Below, one piece after another: positions 53,153 through 60,803 of a stretch of DNA of 64,000 bases. The stretch is from an uncultured Caldilineaceae bacterium (lineage in GTDB: Bacteria; Chloroflexota; Anaerolineae; Caldilineales; Caldilineaceae), in assembly GCA_958295915.1 (NCBI GenBank), contig OY282381.1, positions 2,378,722-2,442,721 on the forward strand, in the 5' to 3' direction. The stretch's first letter is position 1; every line of letters starts with the position of its first letter. A model generated the notes under the pieces. The model did no database searches and had not been told where the DNA came from. It saw only the letters and a list, made by a program, of their open reading frames with translations. The translations under genes were made by a program, and so were the position numbers.

Positions 53153-53755
53153 TTACTGGCCGTCCTCGATCAGTTTTTGCACGGTATCCACCAGCAGTTG
53201 ATGCTCTATCGCGTGGATGCGGTCGGCAAGGGTTTCGTGCGTGTCGCCAGGGTGAATGGGAACGGTCTGCGTGGCCAGCACCGGCCCCTCGTCCACGCGC
53301 TCATCTGGCACCAGATGGATCATCACGCCGGTGTGATCGATTTCACCGCGCGCGCGGGCTGCCAGCGCGTCGTCAATAGCATGGGCGCCGGGGAACTGCC
53401 CGGGTAGGGCCGGGTGCAAGTTCACCACCCGATTGGGAAAGTGGCGCAGAAATGTGTCGCTGAGAATGTGCATCCAGCCGGCCAACACCACCCAATCCGG
53501 CGCGTACTCATTCACCAGATCGGCAAGAGCGGCATCGTATTCGGCCCGGCTGCGGTTCGCGTCGCGGTAGGGCTTCAGCGGATGATAGCGGACGGGGATG
53601 CCCGCTCGCCGCGCCCGCTCCAGCCCGAAGGCGGCCTTGCGGTTGGAGACGACGACCGTGATCCATGCGTGCAAACGGCCATCGGCCACCGCGTCGATGA
53701 GTGCCTGCAAATTCGATCCGTTACCGGAGATGAGAACAGCGATTGTTGCGGTCAT
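53153..53755 (-). CDS. purN: Phosphoribosylglycinamide formyltransferase
   Basis: PurN transfers the formyl group of 10-formyltetrahydrofolate to GAR in purine synthesis. The 200-residue length is normal. Visible motifs are the start IAVLISGNGSNLQALIDA, VVLAGWMHILSDTFL, NLHPALPGQFPGAHAIDDAL with the catalytic Asn and His, and HLVPDERVDEGPVLATQTVPI with the catalytic Asp region. It stands alone, with no other pur genes nearby. The spaces on both sides (53014-53152 and 53756-53861) show no other feature. Confidence 0.96.
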   Translation of the reverse strand: MTATIAVLISGNGSNLQALIDAVADGRLHAWITVVVSNRKAAFGLERARRAGIPVRYHPLKPYRDANRSRAEYDAALADLVNEYAPDWVVLAGWMHILSDTFLRHFPNRVVNLHPALPGQFPGAHAIDDALAARARGEIDHTGVMIHLVPDERVDEGPVLATQTVPIHPGDTHETLADRIHAIEHQLLVDTVQKLIEDGQ

Positions 53756-53861
53756 CGTATAAATCTAGCCCGATTCTGTAAGCGGTACCCGGCTCATCTG
53801 TCCAATTCAATTGGCGATCAACCGGTAACCGGCTACCATTACGAAGCGCAAGTCATGATAG

Positions 53862-54146
53862 TTATGGTTTGCGCCAGATTGGTATGCTTTTCCTGAGAGC
53901 AGCCCGTCCGAACTTTCCCATCTGTTGGCTGCTGTTCCCCTTGCGTTGGGGCAGCACGTAGATTTTCAACGGCTCAAATCCGAACTGTTCAGCAAGATTC
54001 GCGCTTAGCGGATCAACCGGAATAATCTCGCCGGCGTAACGCACATTGTCATTGACAAAGGCATCATTGACAAAGTCCACGTGCGCGCCAGAACGACACA
54101 CTCGGAATAGCTCGGCAAAAACAAATGTTAATTGCCTGGCATGTCT
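53862..54146 (-). pseudogene. DNA methylase C-terminal remnant
   Basis: The frame reads RQLTFVFAELFRVCRSGAHV, then NDNVRYAGEIIPVDPLSANL, and ends KIYVLPQRKGNSSQQMGKFG. This is how the C-terminal end of a class of DNA methyltransferases looks (the GNSSQQM-F/Y-GR segment). The SAM-binding and catalytic parts are absent, and a short tandem duplication (FVNDAFVNDN) is present. The open frame runs to 54215 but overlaps the CoA-transferase gene. It is a remnant, unrelated to the D12 methylase at the window start. Confidence 0.6.
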
Positions 54147-54171
54147 GTCAGAAACGACAACTGCTCCATTA

Positions 54172-55761
54172 TTAGTCACTTCCTTGTAAGCGCAATCGCA
54201 TGGGTTCCGGCACAAATAGCCGCCGCTCCATCTCCCGCAGATCGGGGGCTACGGCCAGGGGGAATTCGCATTGGGCCAGCACGTCCTGTTCCAGATTGGC
54301 GCCCGGCGCAATTTCGGTGACGGTCCAGCCGTTCGCATCCAGACGCAGGACACAGCGCTCGGTAACGGCGATGACGTTCTGACCGGTCTGACGGGCGCGT
54401 CGTCCGCTGAATGTGACATGCTCCACTTCGTTCACGAACTTGCGCACTTTGCCTTCACGTTCGATGCGCAGCCGTCCAGCGCGAACTTCCAAACGGGCGC
54501 CCGCCGCGGTGAATGTGCCGCTGATGACGATATTTCTGGCGTTGGCAGTGATGTCGACAAAGCCGCCAACGCCGGCTGTCACGTGGGGGCGGGCCGCCAG
54601 TTTGGAGACGTTGATGTTTCCCGCGCGGTCGATCTGCATAAACGAAAGAAGGCTGCGATCGAAGCCGCCGCCCTGAAAATAACTGAACTGATCCGGTGAA
54701 GCAATGATCGCCTGGGTGTTGGCCGCGCAGCCGAACTGGAAGCCCAGCAGAGGCATTCCCCCTACTGCTCCCTGCTCGATCACCCACGTGACCGCGCCGT
54801 CCAACCCCTCTTCTAACAGAATGCGTGGCACCAACGCGGAGATGCCGAAGCCCAGATTGACCGCTTCACCGACCTGTAGCTCCATCGCCGCCCGCCGGGC
54901 GATGACCTTTTGCAGGCTCCATTCGGCCAGTTCAAAACTGTTGGACGGCGCCCGCACCTCCCCACTGATGGTCGGGTCGTAGTCGGTCTGTGTCGTCTGC
55001 TTGGCGTCCGGCACGACGACGACCGCGTCCACCAGCACGCTCGGCACGCGCACGGACTGGGCCGGCAGGCTTCCGGCGGCTACCCGTCGCTCCACCTGGG
55101 CGATGACGATGCCGTTGCTGTTGTGCGCGGCCAGGGCCACATCGTACGCGCCGAGGAACGCCCCCTCCCGCTCGAAAGAGAGATTGCCCCATTCATCGGC
55201 GGTCGTCGCCCGAATCAGCGCTACGTCCGGGTGCAGAGAGCGCAGGTAGAGCCACTCCTGCCCATCGAATTCCACCACCTGCACGATCTCTGCGCTGGTG
55301 CGCTCGTTCATCCGTCCGCCCTGCCGCCGCGGATCCAGGAAAGTGTCGATCCCTACCTGCGTCAAGACGCCGGGGCGCCTGGCCGCAGCCTCCCGCAGCT
55401 GGTGGAAGATCAGCCCGCTGGGAATGTTGTAGGCTTCGACTTCATTCTCGTGGATCATGCGCCAAATCTCAGGCGATTCCATCGACGACGGTCCAGAGGG
55501 GAAGGAGCCGGCGATCACCCGCGCCAGCAGACCGGGCCGGGCGATGTGGTCGATGCCGTCGATACCGTACATATCCCCGGCGGCGATGGGGTGAACTGTC
55601 GTCAGGTTCTGCGGATGTCCGCTCTGCGCAAAGCGCTCGCCAACGGCCCGCAGTAGCGTGTCCGGGCAGAGCAGCCCACTGGACGCGTTGACGGCAACCG
55701 TTGCCCTGTCGGGAATGAGCGCCGCGGCTTCGGAGAGGGAGACAAAATGGGTGTGTGGCAT
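54172..55761 (-). CDS. Acyl-CoA:carboxylate CoA-transferase (YdiF type)
   Basis: A 529-residue fused alpha-beta family I CoA-transferase, moving CoA between acyl-CoA and a short carboxylate or ketoacid. The N-terminal half holds ATVAVNASSGLLCPDTLLRAVGERF and the LNERTSAEIVQV region; the C-terminal half holds VNLGFGISALVPRIL and VTWVIEQGAVGGMPLLG, where the Glu of EQGAVGG is the likely catalytic residue, then FQGGGFDRSLLSFMQIDRAGNINVSKL. The segment VGGFVDITANARNIVISGTFTAAG is typical of the family. It lies between the methylase remnant and a repeat-filled gap. Confidence 0.93.
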   Translation of the reverse strand: MPHTHFVSLSEAAALIPDRATVAVNASSGLLCPDTLLRAVGERFAQSGHPQNLTTVHPIAAGDMYGIDGIDHIARPGLLARVIAGSFPSGPSSMESPEIWRMIHENEVEAYNIPSGLIFHQLREAAARRPGVLTQVGIDTFLDPRRQGGRMNERTSAEIVQVVEFDGQEWLYLRSLHPDVALIRATTADEWGNLSFEREGAFLGAYDVALAAHNSNGIVIAQVERRVAAGSLPAQSVRVPSVLVDAVVVVPDAKQTTQTDYDPTISGEVRAPSNSFELAEWSLQKVIARRAAMELQVGEAVNLGFGISALVPRILLEEGLDGAVTWVIEQGAVGGMPLLGFQFGCAANTQAIIASPDQFSYFQGGGFDRSLLSFMQIDRAGNINVSKLAARPHVTAGVGGFVDITANARNIVISGTFTAAGARLEVRAGRLRIEREGKVRKFVNEVEHVTFSGRRARQTGQNVIAVTERCVLRLDANGWTVTEIAPGANLEQDVLAQCEFPLAVAPDLREMERRLFVPEPMRLRLQGSD

Positions 55762-55807
55762 CGACTTATTTCACCTTATTGGGAGACGCGGATGCGCATA
55801 GACAAGG

Positions 55808-55836
55808 TTGCATTGCGCGCCACTGTTGGGCGCGAC
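55808..55836. repeat. Family B palindrome (29-base form)
   Basis: TTGCATTGCGCGCCACTGTT then GGGCGCGAC. The same 29 bases recur without change at 63729-63757. The core is an imperfect hairpin with arms GCGCGCC and GGGCGCG. Confidence 0.9.
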
Positions 55837-55915
55837 GGGGACGAGACCACGCATCTGCAGCGTAGCGATGGATTTATTATAACGGGATGGGAACTGTGCG
55901 CAAGGATTGCTGAAT

Positions 55916-56028
55916 GCGCCTCTGATCACAGATTTGACCACTGATTTATGTGATTTGTATGATTGCCGTGATAACGGCAGTTCATCATCCCATCACACAA
56001 ATCAAGCGAATCAAAGGTCAAAGAGGCG
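55916..56028. repeat. Family C element flanked by family A arms
   Basis: Starts with GCGCCTCT and ends with AGAGGCG, the arms of family A. In place of the 7-base loop are about 97 bases of family C (GATCACAGATTTGACCACTG ... GAATCAAAGGTCA). Inside are the inverted segments GCCGTGATAACGGC and GATTTGTATGAT/ATCAAGCGAATC. Confidence 0.85.
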
Positions 56029-56060
56029 TGATGCGAGCGCCGCCAACAGGCATGGATGGG

Positions 56061-57272
56061 TCAATCCCCACGCAAGCGCCGATAGGCCCGGTCGCCGACG
56101 GCAGCGGTGGCCGCGCGTCCGATTTCGTCGGCCTGCAACAGCGCGGCCCACATAGTCTCCGGCGTCACGTCGAAAGGCTCGTTTTCCATCAACGGCGCGG
56201 CCGCAGTGGAAGCCATCGCTGCCTGCAGAGCCGGGCCGTCGTCGGTGATATCCAGGGAGAGTTGGGCCAGGTGGGTAGGCAGGCCGATTTCTGCGCAGAA
56301 GCGGGCCACCTGCGCGCACTCTTCCACAGTCTGCTCCAGAGCCAGATGGGTGAGCAAGCCCATCGCCACCATTTCCCCATGAAGGTACTGCTCGCGCACG
56401 ACGGGCAGTTGGGTGAGACCGCTGGCTACCGCATGGGCCGCGGCCACGCCGCCGCTCTCGAAGCCGATGCCGCTCAGGAGCGTATTGGCTTCAATCACCC
56501 GTTCCAGCGCGCTGCTTACCTCGCCGCAATAGGCGGCTTCTGCGGCGGCAATCCCCTCGTCGAAGATCGTCTGCGCGCACAGTTCGGCAATGGCCTGGGC
56601 GGCAATCGTTGGACGACCGCCGATGACCGAGCGGCCGGCCGGGTTGCGGAAGCAGGTGCGTGCCTCGTAGCGGGTCGCCAGCGCGTCCCCCATGCCCGCC
56701 ACCAGATAGCGTACCGGCGCGGCAGCGATCACCTGGGAATCGACCAGCGCCAACGCCGGGCTATGCGGGAAGAATTCGCCGCCTTGGGCGACCCCTTCGA
56801 CTGAGTAGATCACCGACACGGCAGAGCAGGGCGCGTCGGTGGAGGCGATAGTGGGGCAGATAACCACCGGCGTCGCCAGCCGGTAGGCGACGCATTTGCC
56901 CGCGTCCAGGCATTTGCCGCCGCCAACCGCGATCAGGCTGTCGAAGGGGCGTTTGTGTGCCTGCAAACTGGCGACAGCCCGGTCGATCTCCGCGTAGGAA
57001 CACTCGCCCTGAAAGATCTCGACGGTCGCCTCGATATGCGCGTCACGCAGAGCATCCAGAAGCTGCTCGCCATGGCGGCGCAGACCGCCAGCGCTGATGA
57101 AAATGGCTGGCCGCGTACTGGGGATCAGCGCCAAAAAACGGCTCAGATGGTTGAGCAGGCCCGGACCTTGCACATAGCGACCCGGCCCAATCAGCCCGAT
57201 GGGGGGCATCTCCCGTCCTGTGTCGGCGAGGGAAAAGATCGGTTTTGGGGAATACTCGACGCTGCTTGTCAT
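56061..57272 (-). CDS. gldA: Glycerol dehydrogenase-like metal-dependent alcohol dehydrogenase
   Basis: A 403-residue member of the iron/zinc-dependent dehydrogenase family, closest in pattern to GldA (NAD+-dependent oxidation of glycerol or similar polyols). Segments are the NAD-binding AVGGGKCLDAGKCVAY, PTIASTDAPCSAVSVIY, and the metal-binding set GMGDALATRYEA, GGVAAAHAVASGLTQL and YLHGEMVAMGLLTHL with Asp and two His. The length is about 35 residues longer than typical. A glycerol-1-phosphate dehydrogenase-like function is possible but the Cys-containing TDAPCSA favours GldA. Family D repeat lies upstream. Confidence 0.9.
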   Translation of the reverse strand: MTSSVEYSPKPIFSLADTGREMPPIGLIGPGRYVQGPGLLNHLSRFLALIPSTRPAIFISAGGLRRHGEQLLDALRDAHIEATVEIFQGECSYAEIDRAVASLQAHKRPFDSLIAVGGGKCLDAGKCVAYRLATPVVICPTIASTDAPCSAVSVIYSVEGVAQGGEFFPHSPALALVDSQVIAAAPVRYLVAGMGDALATRYEARTCFRNPAGRSVIGGRPTIAAQAIAELCAQTIFDEGIAAAEAAYCGEVSSALERVIEANTLLSGIGFESGGVAAAHAVASGLTQLPVVREQYLHGEMVAMGLLTHLALEQTVEECAQVARFCAEIGLPTHLAQLSLDITDDGPALQAAMASTAAAPLMENEPFDVTPETMWAALLQADEIGRAATAAVGDRAYRRLRGD

Positions 57273-57288
57273 GGCGCTGGCTCCTTCA

Positions 57289-57337
57289 CTTAGGAATTGA
57301 TCAAGTACGAATTATCCAATTCCTAATTCCTGATCCT
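57289..57337. repeat. Family D AT-rich repeat
   Basis: TTAGGAATTGATCAAGTACG, then AATTATCCAATTCCTAATTC. Related to copies at 2.55, 30.83 and 34.75 kb. It fills most of the 93-base gap upstream of gldA. Confidence 0.65.
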
Positions 57338-57365
57338 GTTCCCAATGCCACGCGCTCTGTATGGC

Positions 57366-58208
57366 TCAAATGGGGAGCTTGCTTGTGGATGATCCGAATG
57401 GTTGTTCCATCAGGCGTTCGGCGATAACATCGGCCAGGCGCAGGTCGTAGTCGATGTGAGGCGCTTCCAGGAGTGTGATGGCCGGGTATCGTTGACGGGC
57501 AGCGGCCAGAAGGGCCGGCGCATCTTGGCGCAGGTGACGACCGCGATGCAGAAAATAGGGCAAGGCGACGATCTTCTGCGCGCCTTGGGCGGCGAGGGAT
57601 TCGATGGCATCAGTGATGCGGGGCGTGTTGCAATCCAGATACGCTGTGGCGGCGAGGGGATAGCCAGCCGTCTTGTGGACCCATGCTGTGAGCCGTCTGA
57701 CCGGCTCGTTGGCATCCTCCAGAGGCGTGCCGTGGGCCATCACCAGTAGGGCTGCGCGCCGTCTGTCCGCCGTGTTCGCCCCTATAGTTTCTGGTTTTGC
57801 GTTTTCAGTTTCGAGTAACGGCGCAGTTTCTGGATCGACCGTCCGCACCCTGTCCAGGGCGATGGCGGCCAGCTTCTCGTGGAAGCCAAGACAGGGCGCT
57901 ACCCGGATCGCCAAGCTGGGGAACTGCTGCGCCACCTTTCTCACATCCTCCGGCAGATCCTCCCGCACATACACCCCATCGATCAGAAAATAGGGCTGTA
58001 CCGCGATGGAGGTTGCGCCTGACCCCACGCATTTTGCGACTGCTTCGGCGAGGGTCGGACGGCTATAGTTGAGAAAGCCGGCCTCGGCTATGGGCGCAAC
58101 GCCCCGTTCCCGTAGGCGAGCAGCCAGCCGAATCATTGATGCGCCACTGTCACTGCGCAGGCTGCCATGGCCGATGAGGACGATGCCGTTCAAACAACCT
58201 ACTTCCAT
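57366..58208 (-). CDS. cbiX: CbiX-type sirohydrochlorin chelatase (two-domain)
   Basis: A 280-residue chelatase with two CbiX domains that inserts Fe or Co into sirohydrochlorin, probably iron here, for siroheme. The first domain reads GIVLIGHGSLRSDSGASM and AVQPYFLIDGVYVREDLP, the second LLVMAHGTPLEDANEPV and VALPYFLHRGRHLRQDAP; His of GHG and AHG are likely metal ligands. ATG 58208 was chosen over the TTG at 58223. The linker LLETENAKPETIGANTADR is encoded by a dispersed repeat (family E, 57784-57819), and the start region overlaps a second copy. cysH lies 71 bases upstream, so the pair serves sulfate reduction. Confidence 0.9.
   Translation of the reverse strand: MEVGCLNGIVLIGHGSLRSDSGASMIRLAARLRERGVAPIAEAGFLNYSRPTLAEAVAKCVGSGATSIAVQPYFLIDGVYVREDLPEDVRKVAQQFPSLAIRVAPCLGFHEKLAAIALDRVRTVDPETAPLLETENAKPETIGANTADRRRAALLVMAHGTPLEDANEPVRRLTAWVHKTAGYPLAATAYLDCNTPRITDAIESLAAQGAQKIVALPYFLHRGRHLRQDAPALLAAARQRYPAITLLEAPHIDYDLRLADVIAERLMEQPFGSSTSKLPI
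57784..57819. repeat. Family E repeat, in frame in cbiX linker
   Basis: TATAGTTTCTGGTTTTGCG and GTTTTCAGTTTCGAGTAACG. On the minus strand it is read as LLETENAKPETIG, between the two CbiX domains. A second copy is at 58207-58243. Confidence 0.75.
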
Positions 58209-58243
58209 AGTTTCTGGTTTCAAGTTTTTCGTTTCGAGTAACT
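58207..58243. repeat. Family E repeat at the cbiX start
   Basis: TAGTTTCTGGTTTCAAG then TTTTTCGTTTCGAGTAACTG. It holds the region directly upstream of cbiX ATG 58208, so the repeat supplies the 5' untranslated region and touches the start codon. Confidence 0.75.
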
Positions 58244-58278
58244 GCAGTTCACTGACTACTGGAAACTGACAACTGCAG

Positions 58279-59004
58279 TTACGCCTGATGGAGACCGCAC
58301 TCGATCTTAGTCAGCCCGGCCCAGCGCCCGGCCCGCAAGTCGTCGCCGGGCTGGATGGCCTGGGTGCAGGGCCAGCAACCGATACTGGGATAGTTCTGCT
58401 CGTGCAGTTCGTTGTAGGGAACATTGTGCTGATGGATGTACGTCCAGACGTCCTCTTCGCTCCAGTGCACCAGGGGCGATATCTTCACGACTTCGTACTT
58501 TTCATTCCAGCGCAGCACCGGCGTACCGGCCCGCGTGGGTGACTGATCCCGCCGTAGCGCGGATACCCAAGCAGCGCTCTCTTGCAGCGCCTTTCCCATG
58601 GGCACGACTTTGCGTATGTGACAGCACTCGTCCGCGTCTTTTCGATAGAGGGTCAGCCCGTACGTTTGCTCCTGCTCGGCGACGCTCAGATCTGATGTCA
58701 CCCGACGGAAGGGCCGGTTATAGTGGCGCTGTGCCCGATCGATCAGGGCCAGGGTCTCTGGGAAAAAGTAGCCGGTGTCCACATAGAAGATGTCTACCTC
58801 CGGGTTGATACGCACAGCCATGTCGGTCAGAGCCATACCGCTGGCGCCGAAGGCTGTGCCGATCGAAAACCCCTCGCCGAAGTTTTCTATCGACCATTGC
58901 AAAATTTCTTCCGCAGACTTCTGTTCCAAACAGCGGTTCAGCTGGCTGAGAGAAGCCAGCCGCCAAGTATCCAATGAAAATGTTTCCTGCGCAAGTGCAA
59001 TCAC
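58279..59004 (-). CDS. cysH: Adenylyl-sulfate/phosphoadenylyl-sulfate reductase
   Basis: A 241-residue reductase that makes sulfite from APS (or PAPS) with thioredoxin. The paired cysteines Cys127-Cys128 and Cys210-x2-Cys213 are the ligands of the [4Fe-4S] cluster, which marks the APS-reductase type, and the C-terminal ECGLH motif (235-239) carries the catalytic Cys236. SIGTAFGASGMAL and FYVDTGYFFPET form the nucleotide site. GTG 59004 follows GAGGAA by a normal distance. A 5' leader of about 550 bases, with a polycysteine ORF and a consensus promoter, precedes it. cbiX follows on the same strand. Confidence 0.96.
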   Translation of the reverse strand: MIALAQETFSLDTWRLASLSQLNRCLEQKSAEEILQWSIENFGEGFSIGTAFGASGMALTDMAVRINPEVDIFYVDTGYFFPETLALIDRAQRHYNRPFRRVTSDLSVAEQEQTYGLTLYRKDADECCHIRKVVPMGKALQESAAWVSALRRDQSPTRAGTPVLRWNEKYEVVKISPLVHWSEEDVWTYIHQHNVPYNELHEQNYPSIGCWPCTQAIQPGDDLRAGRWAGLTKIECGLHQA

Positions 59005-59260
59005 AGTTCAGTTCCTCTGTCTATACAGGCGATGATGAGTACATCCACTTCGTGATCAGCAGCTGTCTGCGCTGATGTCACGCCTCTGCGGCGGGCTGAT
59101 CTGGGATGATTTCAGTTGTGCAAAAGGAAAGTTGAATGCGCCTTGGCTCGAAAGAGGCGCGATCCGGGACGCCCATCGACCGATGCGCGCAGACAGTGAC
59201 TGTCTCCCTGTGAACGCAGGGCCAACGCACAGATGTGGTTGATGAGCCTATATCAGAGAT
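59005..59260 (-). promoter_or_regulatory. cysH leader region with competing RNA pairings
   Basis: This is the 256-base untranslated part between the polycysteine ORF stop and cysH. In the leftward RNA, segment R1 AGACAG (59205-59200) can pair with R2 CTGTCT (59196-59191) in a local hairpin. R2 extended to CTGTCTGCGC (59196-59187) can instead pair over 10 bp with R3 GCGCAGACAG (59072-59063), about 50 bases before the cysH ribosome binding site. A family A hairpin (59138-59160) lies between them. No clear intrinsic terminator with a T-run is seen, so control may act on Rho or translation. Confidence 0.45.
59138..59160. repeat. Family A palindrome (inverse orientation) in cysH leader
   Basis: Arms GCGCCTTG and AAGAGGCGC with the loop in reverse-complement orientation (GCTCGAA). 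It lies in the transcribed cysH leader. Confidence 0.8.
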
Positions 59261-59449
59261 TTAACAACAACAACAGGGGCAACAACAGGAGGAGGTACAG
59301 CCGGTACAGAAGCAGCGCAGGGAGGAAGGAGCAACGATCTTGCTGGTTCGGATGATACGGGATTGTCTGCTGAATGATGCGCGCCCGATAGTGGCGCGCC
59401 GGACAAGCAATTCAAGCGGACGCGTTAAGTGATACGTTTGAATACGCAT
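59261..59449 (-). CDS. Polycysteine leader peptide upstream of cysH
   Basis: A 62-codon ORF with AGGAG nine bases before its ATG. Its last 17 codons encode CFCTGCTSSCCCPCCCC: ten Cys (46, 48, 51, 55-57, 59-62), ending directly at the TAA. It lies downstream of a consensus promoter (59560-59588) and 256 bases upstream of cysH on the same strand. Translation of the tail would depend on Cys-tRNA supply, as in the polycysteine attenuators described for mycobacterial sulfur operons. Part of its N-terminal half is encoded by a degenerate family B palindrome (59379-59400), so the peptide itself is probably not conserved. Alternatives are a metallothionein-like peptide or a RiPP precursor; no modifying enzyme is nearby. 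Confidence 0.65.
   Translation of the reverse strand: MRIQTYHLTRPLELLVRRATIGRASFSRQSRIIRTSKIVAPSSLRCFCTGCTSSCCCPCCCC
59379..59400. repeat. Degenerate family B palindrome in the polycysteine ORF
   Basis: GCGCGCCCGATAGTGGCGCG followed by CC. It differs from family B in the centre. It is read in frame as part of RRATIGRAS in the leader ORF. Confidence 0.6.
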
Positions 59450-59559
59450 TTCCTTGTGCTCCTGCAGATACCTGCGAATGAAAACTACAGTTGCCAGTAG
59501 GGGCAGGCTTGACGCCCACCCTAGGCAACCACAAGAGTTGTTCCTACCGCTGCAATTAT

Positions 59560-59588
59560 AGTATACACGAAGATGTGGGATATGTCAA
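59560..59588 (-). promoter_or_regulatory. Consensus promoter for the leader ORF and cysH
   Basis: On the minus strand TTGACA (59588-59583), a 17-base spacer and TATACT (59565-59560). The transcript would start near 59553, about 100 bases before the polycysteine ORF. The match is the best leftward promoter seen in this part of the window. Confidence 0.75.
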
Positions 59589-59666
59589 ACTCGAAAAAAG
59601 GCTTTGTCTGTCTTTTCACTCTATGCTATCGTTGGTTCCCAAATTCAATACAGAAAGGAACAGATA

Positions 59667-60752
59667 ATGACAACCCTATTCGGACGCAAATATGATCGGC
59701 GCACACTGCTGGACCGGGTTGGGGATATGTCCCAACTGGCCGGCGCGCGCAAAGCCGAGCTGGTAGAAGGCAACGAACGGGGTGCGGATCTGATCGAGGT
59801 TTTCAACGCCTCCGGTCTCTGCTTTTCTGTGCTGCCGGGGCGCGCGCTGGATATCGCCTCCGCTCACTACAAAGGTATGTCCCTCTGCTTTCGCAGCAGC
59901 ACCGGCGATGTCGGTCCCGCTTTCTATGAACCGCAGGGCAACGGCTGGCTACGGGGCTTCTTCGGTGGCCTGGTTACCAGCTGTGGCCTGACATTCACCG
60001 GTCATCCAGAGGTGGATCCTGAGGAAGAAAATGAGGAGTTGGGACTCCACGGCCGCCTGGCCTTCCTGCCGGCCAAAAATGTGGTGGCCAACGCCGACTG
60101 GGAGGATGACCAGTACGTCGTGCGCATCCACGGCAAGATGCGCGAGGCCGTGGTCTTCGGCACAAACCTGGAATTGACCCGGGAGATTTCCACCGTGCTC
60201 GGGGAGAAGTCGATCCATATCTTCGACCGTATCGAAAATCTCGCGGTGGATCCCTCGCCGCTGATGTTCGTCTACCACACAAATCCCGGCTTCCCGCTGT
60301 TGGACAGCGGCGCCCGTCTGTTGATCAACAGTGAAAAGACCACCGAATGGCTGGAGGATCGGGAAGTTGGCCCGGATATATACGCGGTCGCCTCGCCGCC
60401 CCAGCCGCAGGCCCGCGACGATGTCTTCGTCCACCGGCCCATCGCCGACGCCGACGGGAATGTGCATGTAGGCTTGGTCAACGATGGCCTCGGGCTGGGC
60501 CTGTACTGGCAATTCCCCATCGCCGAAATTCCCCTGGTCAACCATTGGCAGCACTTCCACCGGGGCGCATACGTTACCGGTGTCGAGCCGGGAAACGTCA
60601 GCATGTTGGGGCGGGCTTGGAACCGCAAGGCCGGTTATCTGACCTACATTCAGCCCGGCGAAGTGCGGACATTCCATCTGGAAATCGGGGTCCTCGACGG
60701 GGCCGAAGAGATCAGCGCCTTCGAGCGCAAGCTGCGAGGAGAGAGAGAATAG
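59667..60752 (+). CDS. DUF4432 aldose-1-epimerase-like protein
   Basis: A 361-residue protein of the DUF4432 family, related to aldose 1-epimerases (galactose-mutarotase fold), whose members are found in sugar-catabolic clusters. Segments are LPGRALDIASAHYKGMSLCFRSSTGDVGP, GWLRGFFGGLVTSCGLTFTGHPEVDPEEE, LGLHGRLAFLPAKNV, YHTNPGFPLLDSGARL and VTGVEPGNVSMLGRAWNR. AAAGGA before ATG 59667 fixes the start; the longer frame from 59604 lacks similarity. It diverges from the cysH leader promoter and is convergent with the MFS gene at 60.8 kb. Confidence 0.9.
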   Translation: MTTLFGRKYDRRTLLDRVGDMSQLAGARKAELVEGNERGADLIEVFNASGLCFSVLPGRALDIASAHYKGMSLCFRSSTGDVGPAFYEPQGNGWLRGFFGGLVTSCGLTFTGHPEVDPEEENEELGLHGRLAFLPAKNVVANADWEDDQYVVRIHGKMREAVVFGTNLELTREISTVLGEKSIHIFDRIENLAVDPSPLMFVYHTNPGFPLLDSGARLLINSEKTTEWLEDREVGPDIYAVASPPQPQARDDVFVHRPIADADGNVHVGLVNDGLGLGLYWQFPIAEIPLVNHWQHFHRGAYVTGVEPGNVSMLGRAWNRKAGYLTYIQPGEVRTFHLEIGVLDGAEEISAFERKLRGERE

Positions 60753-60803
60753 GAGTGAGGAGAGAGAAACACCAACTCTCACTTCTCTCCACTCTTTTCT
60801 CGT

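Larger units (their letters stand above)
55762..56060. other. Repeat-filled gap between CoA-transferase and dehydrogenase genes
   Basis: These 299 bases hold a full family B palindrome (55808-55836) and a composite of family A arms enclosing family C (55916-56028). No gene is supported. Confidence 0.75.

Noticed and set aside
59261..59449. Polycysteine ORF as a thiopeptide or TOMM precursor
   Set aside because: No cyclodehydratase, dehydrogenase or other modification gene is nearby. The link to cysH and a shared promoter favours a leader role, though the alternative is not fully excluded.
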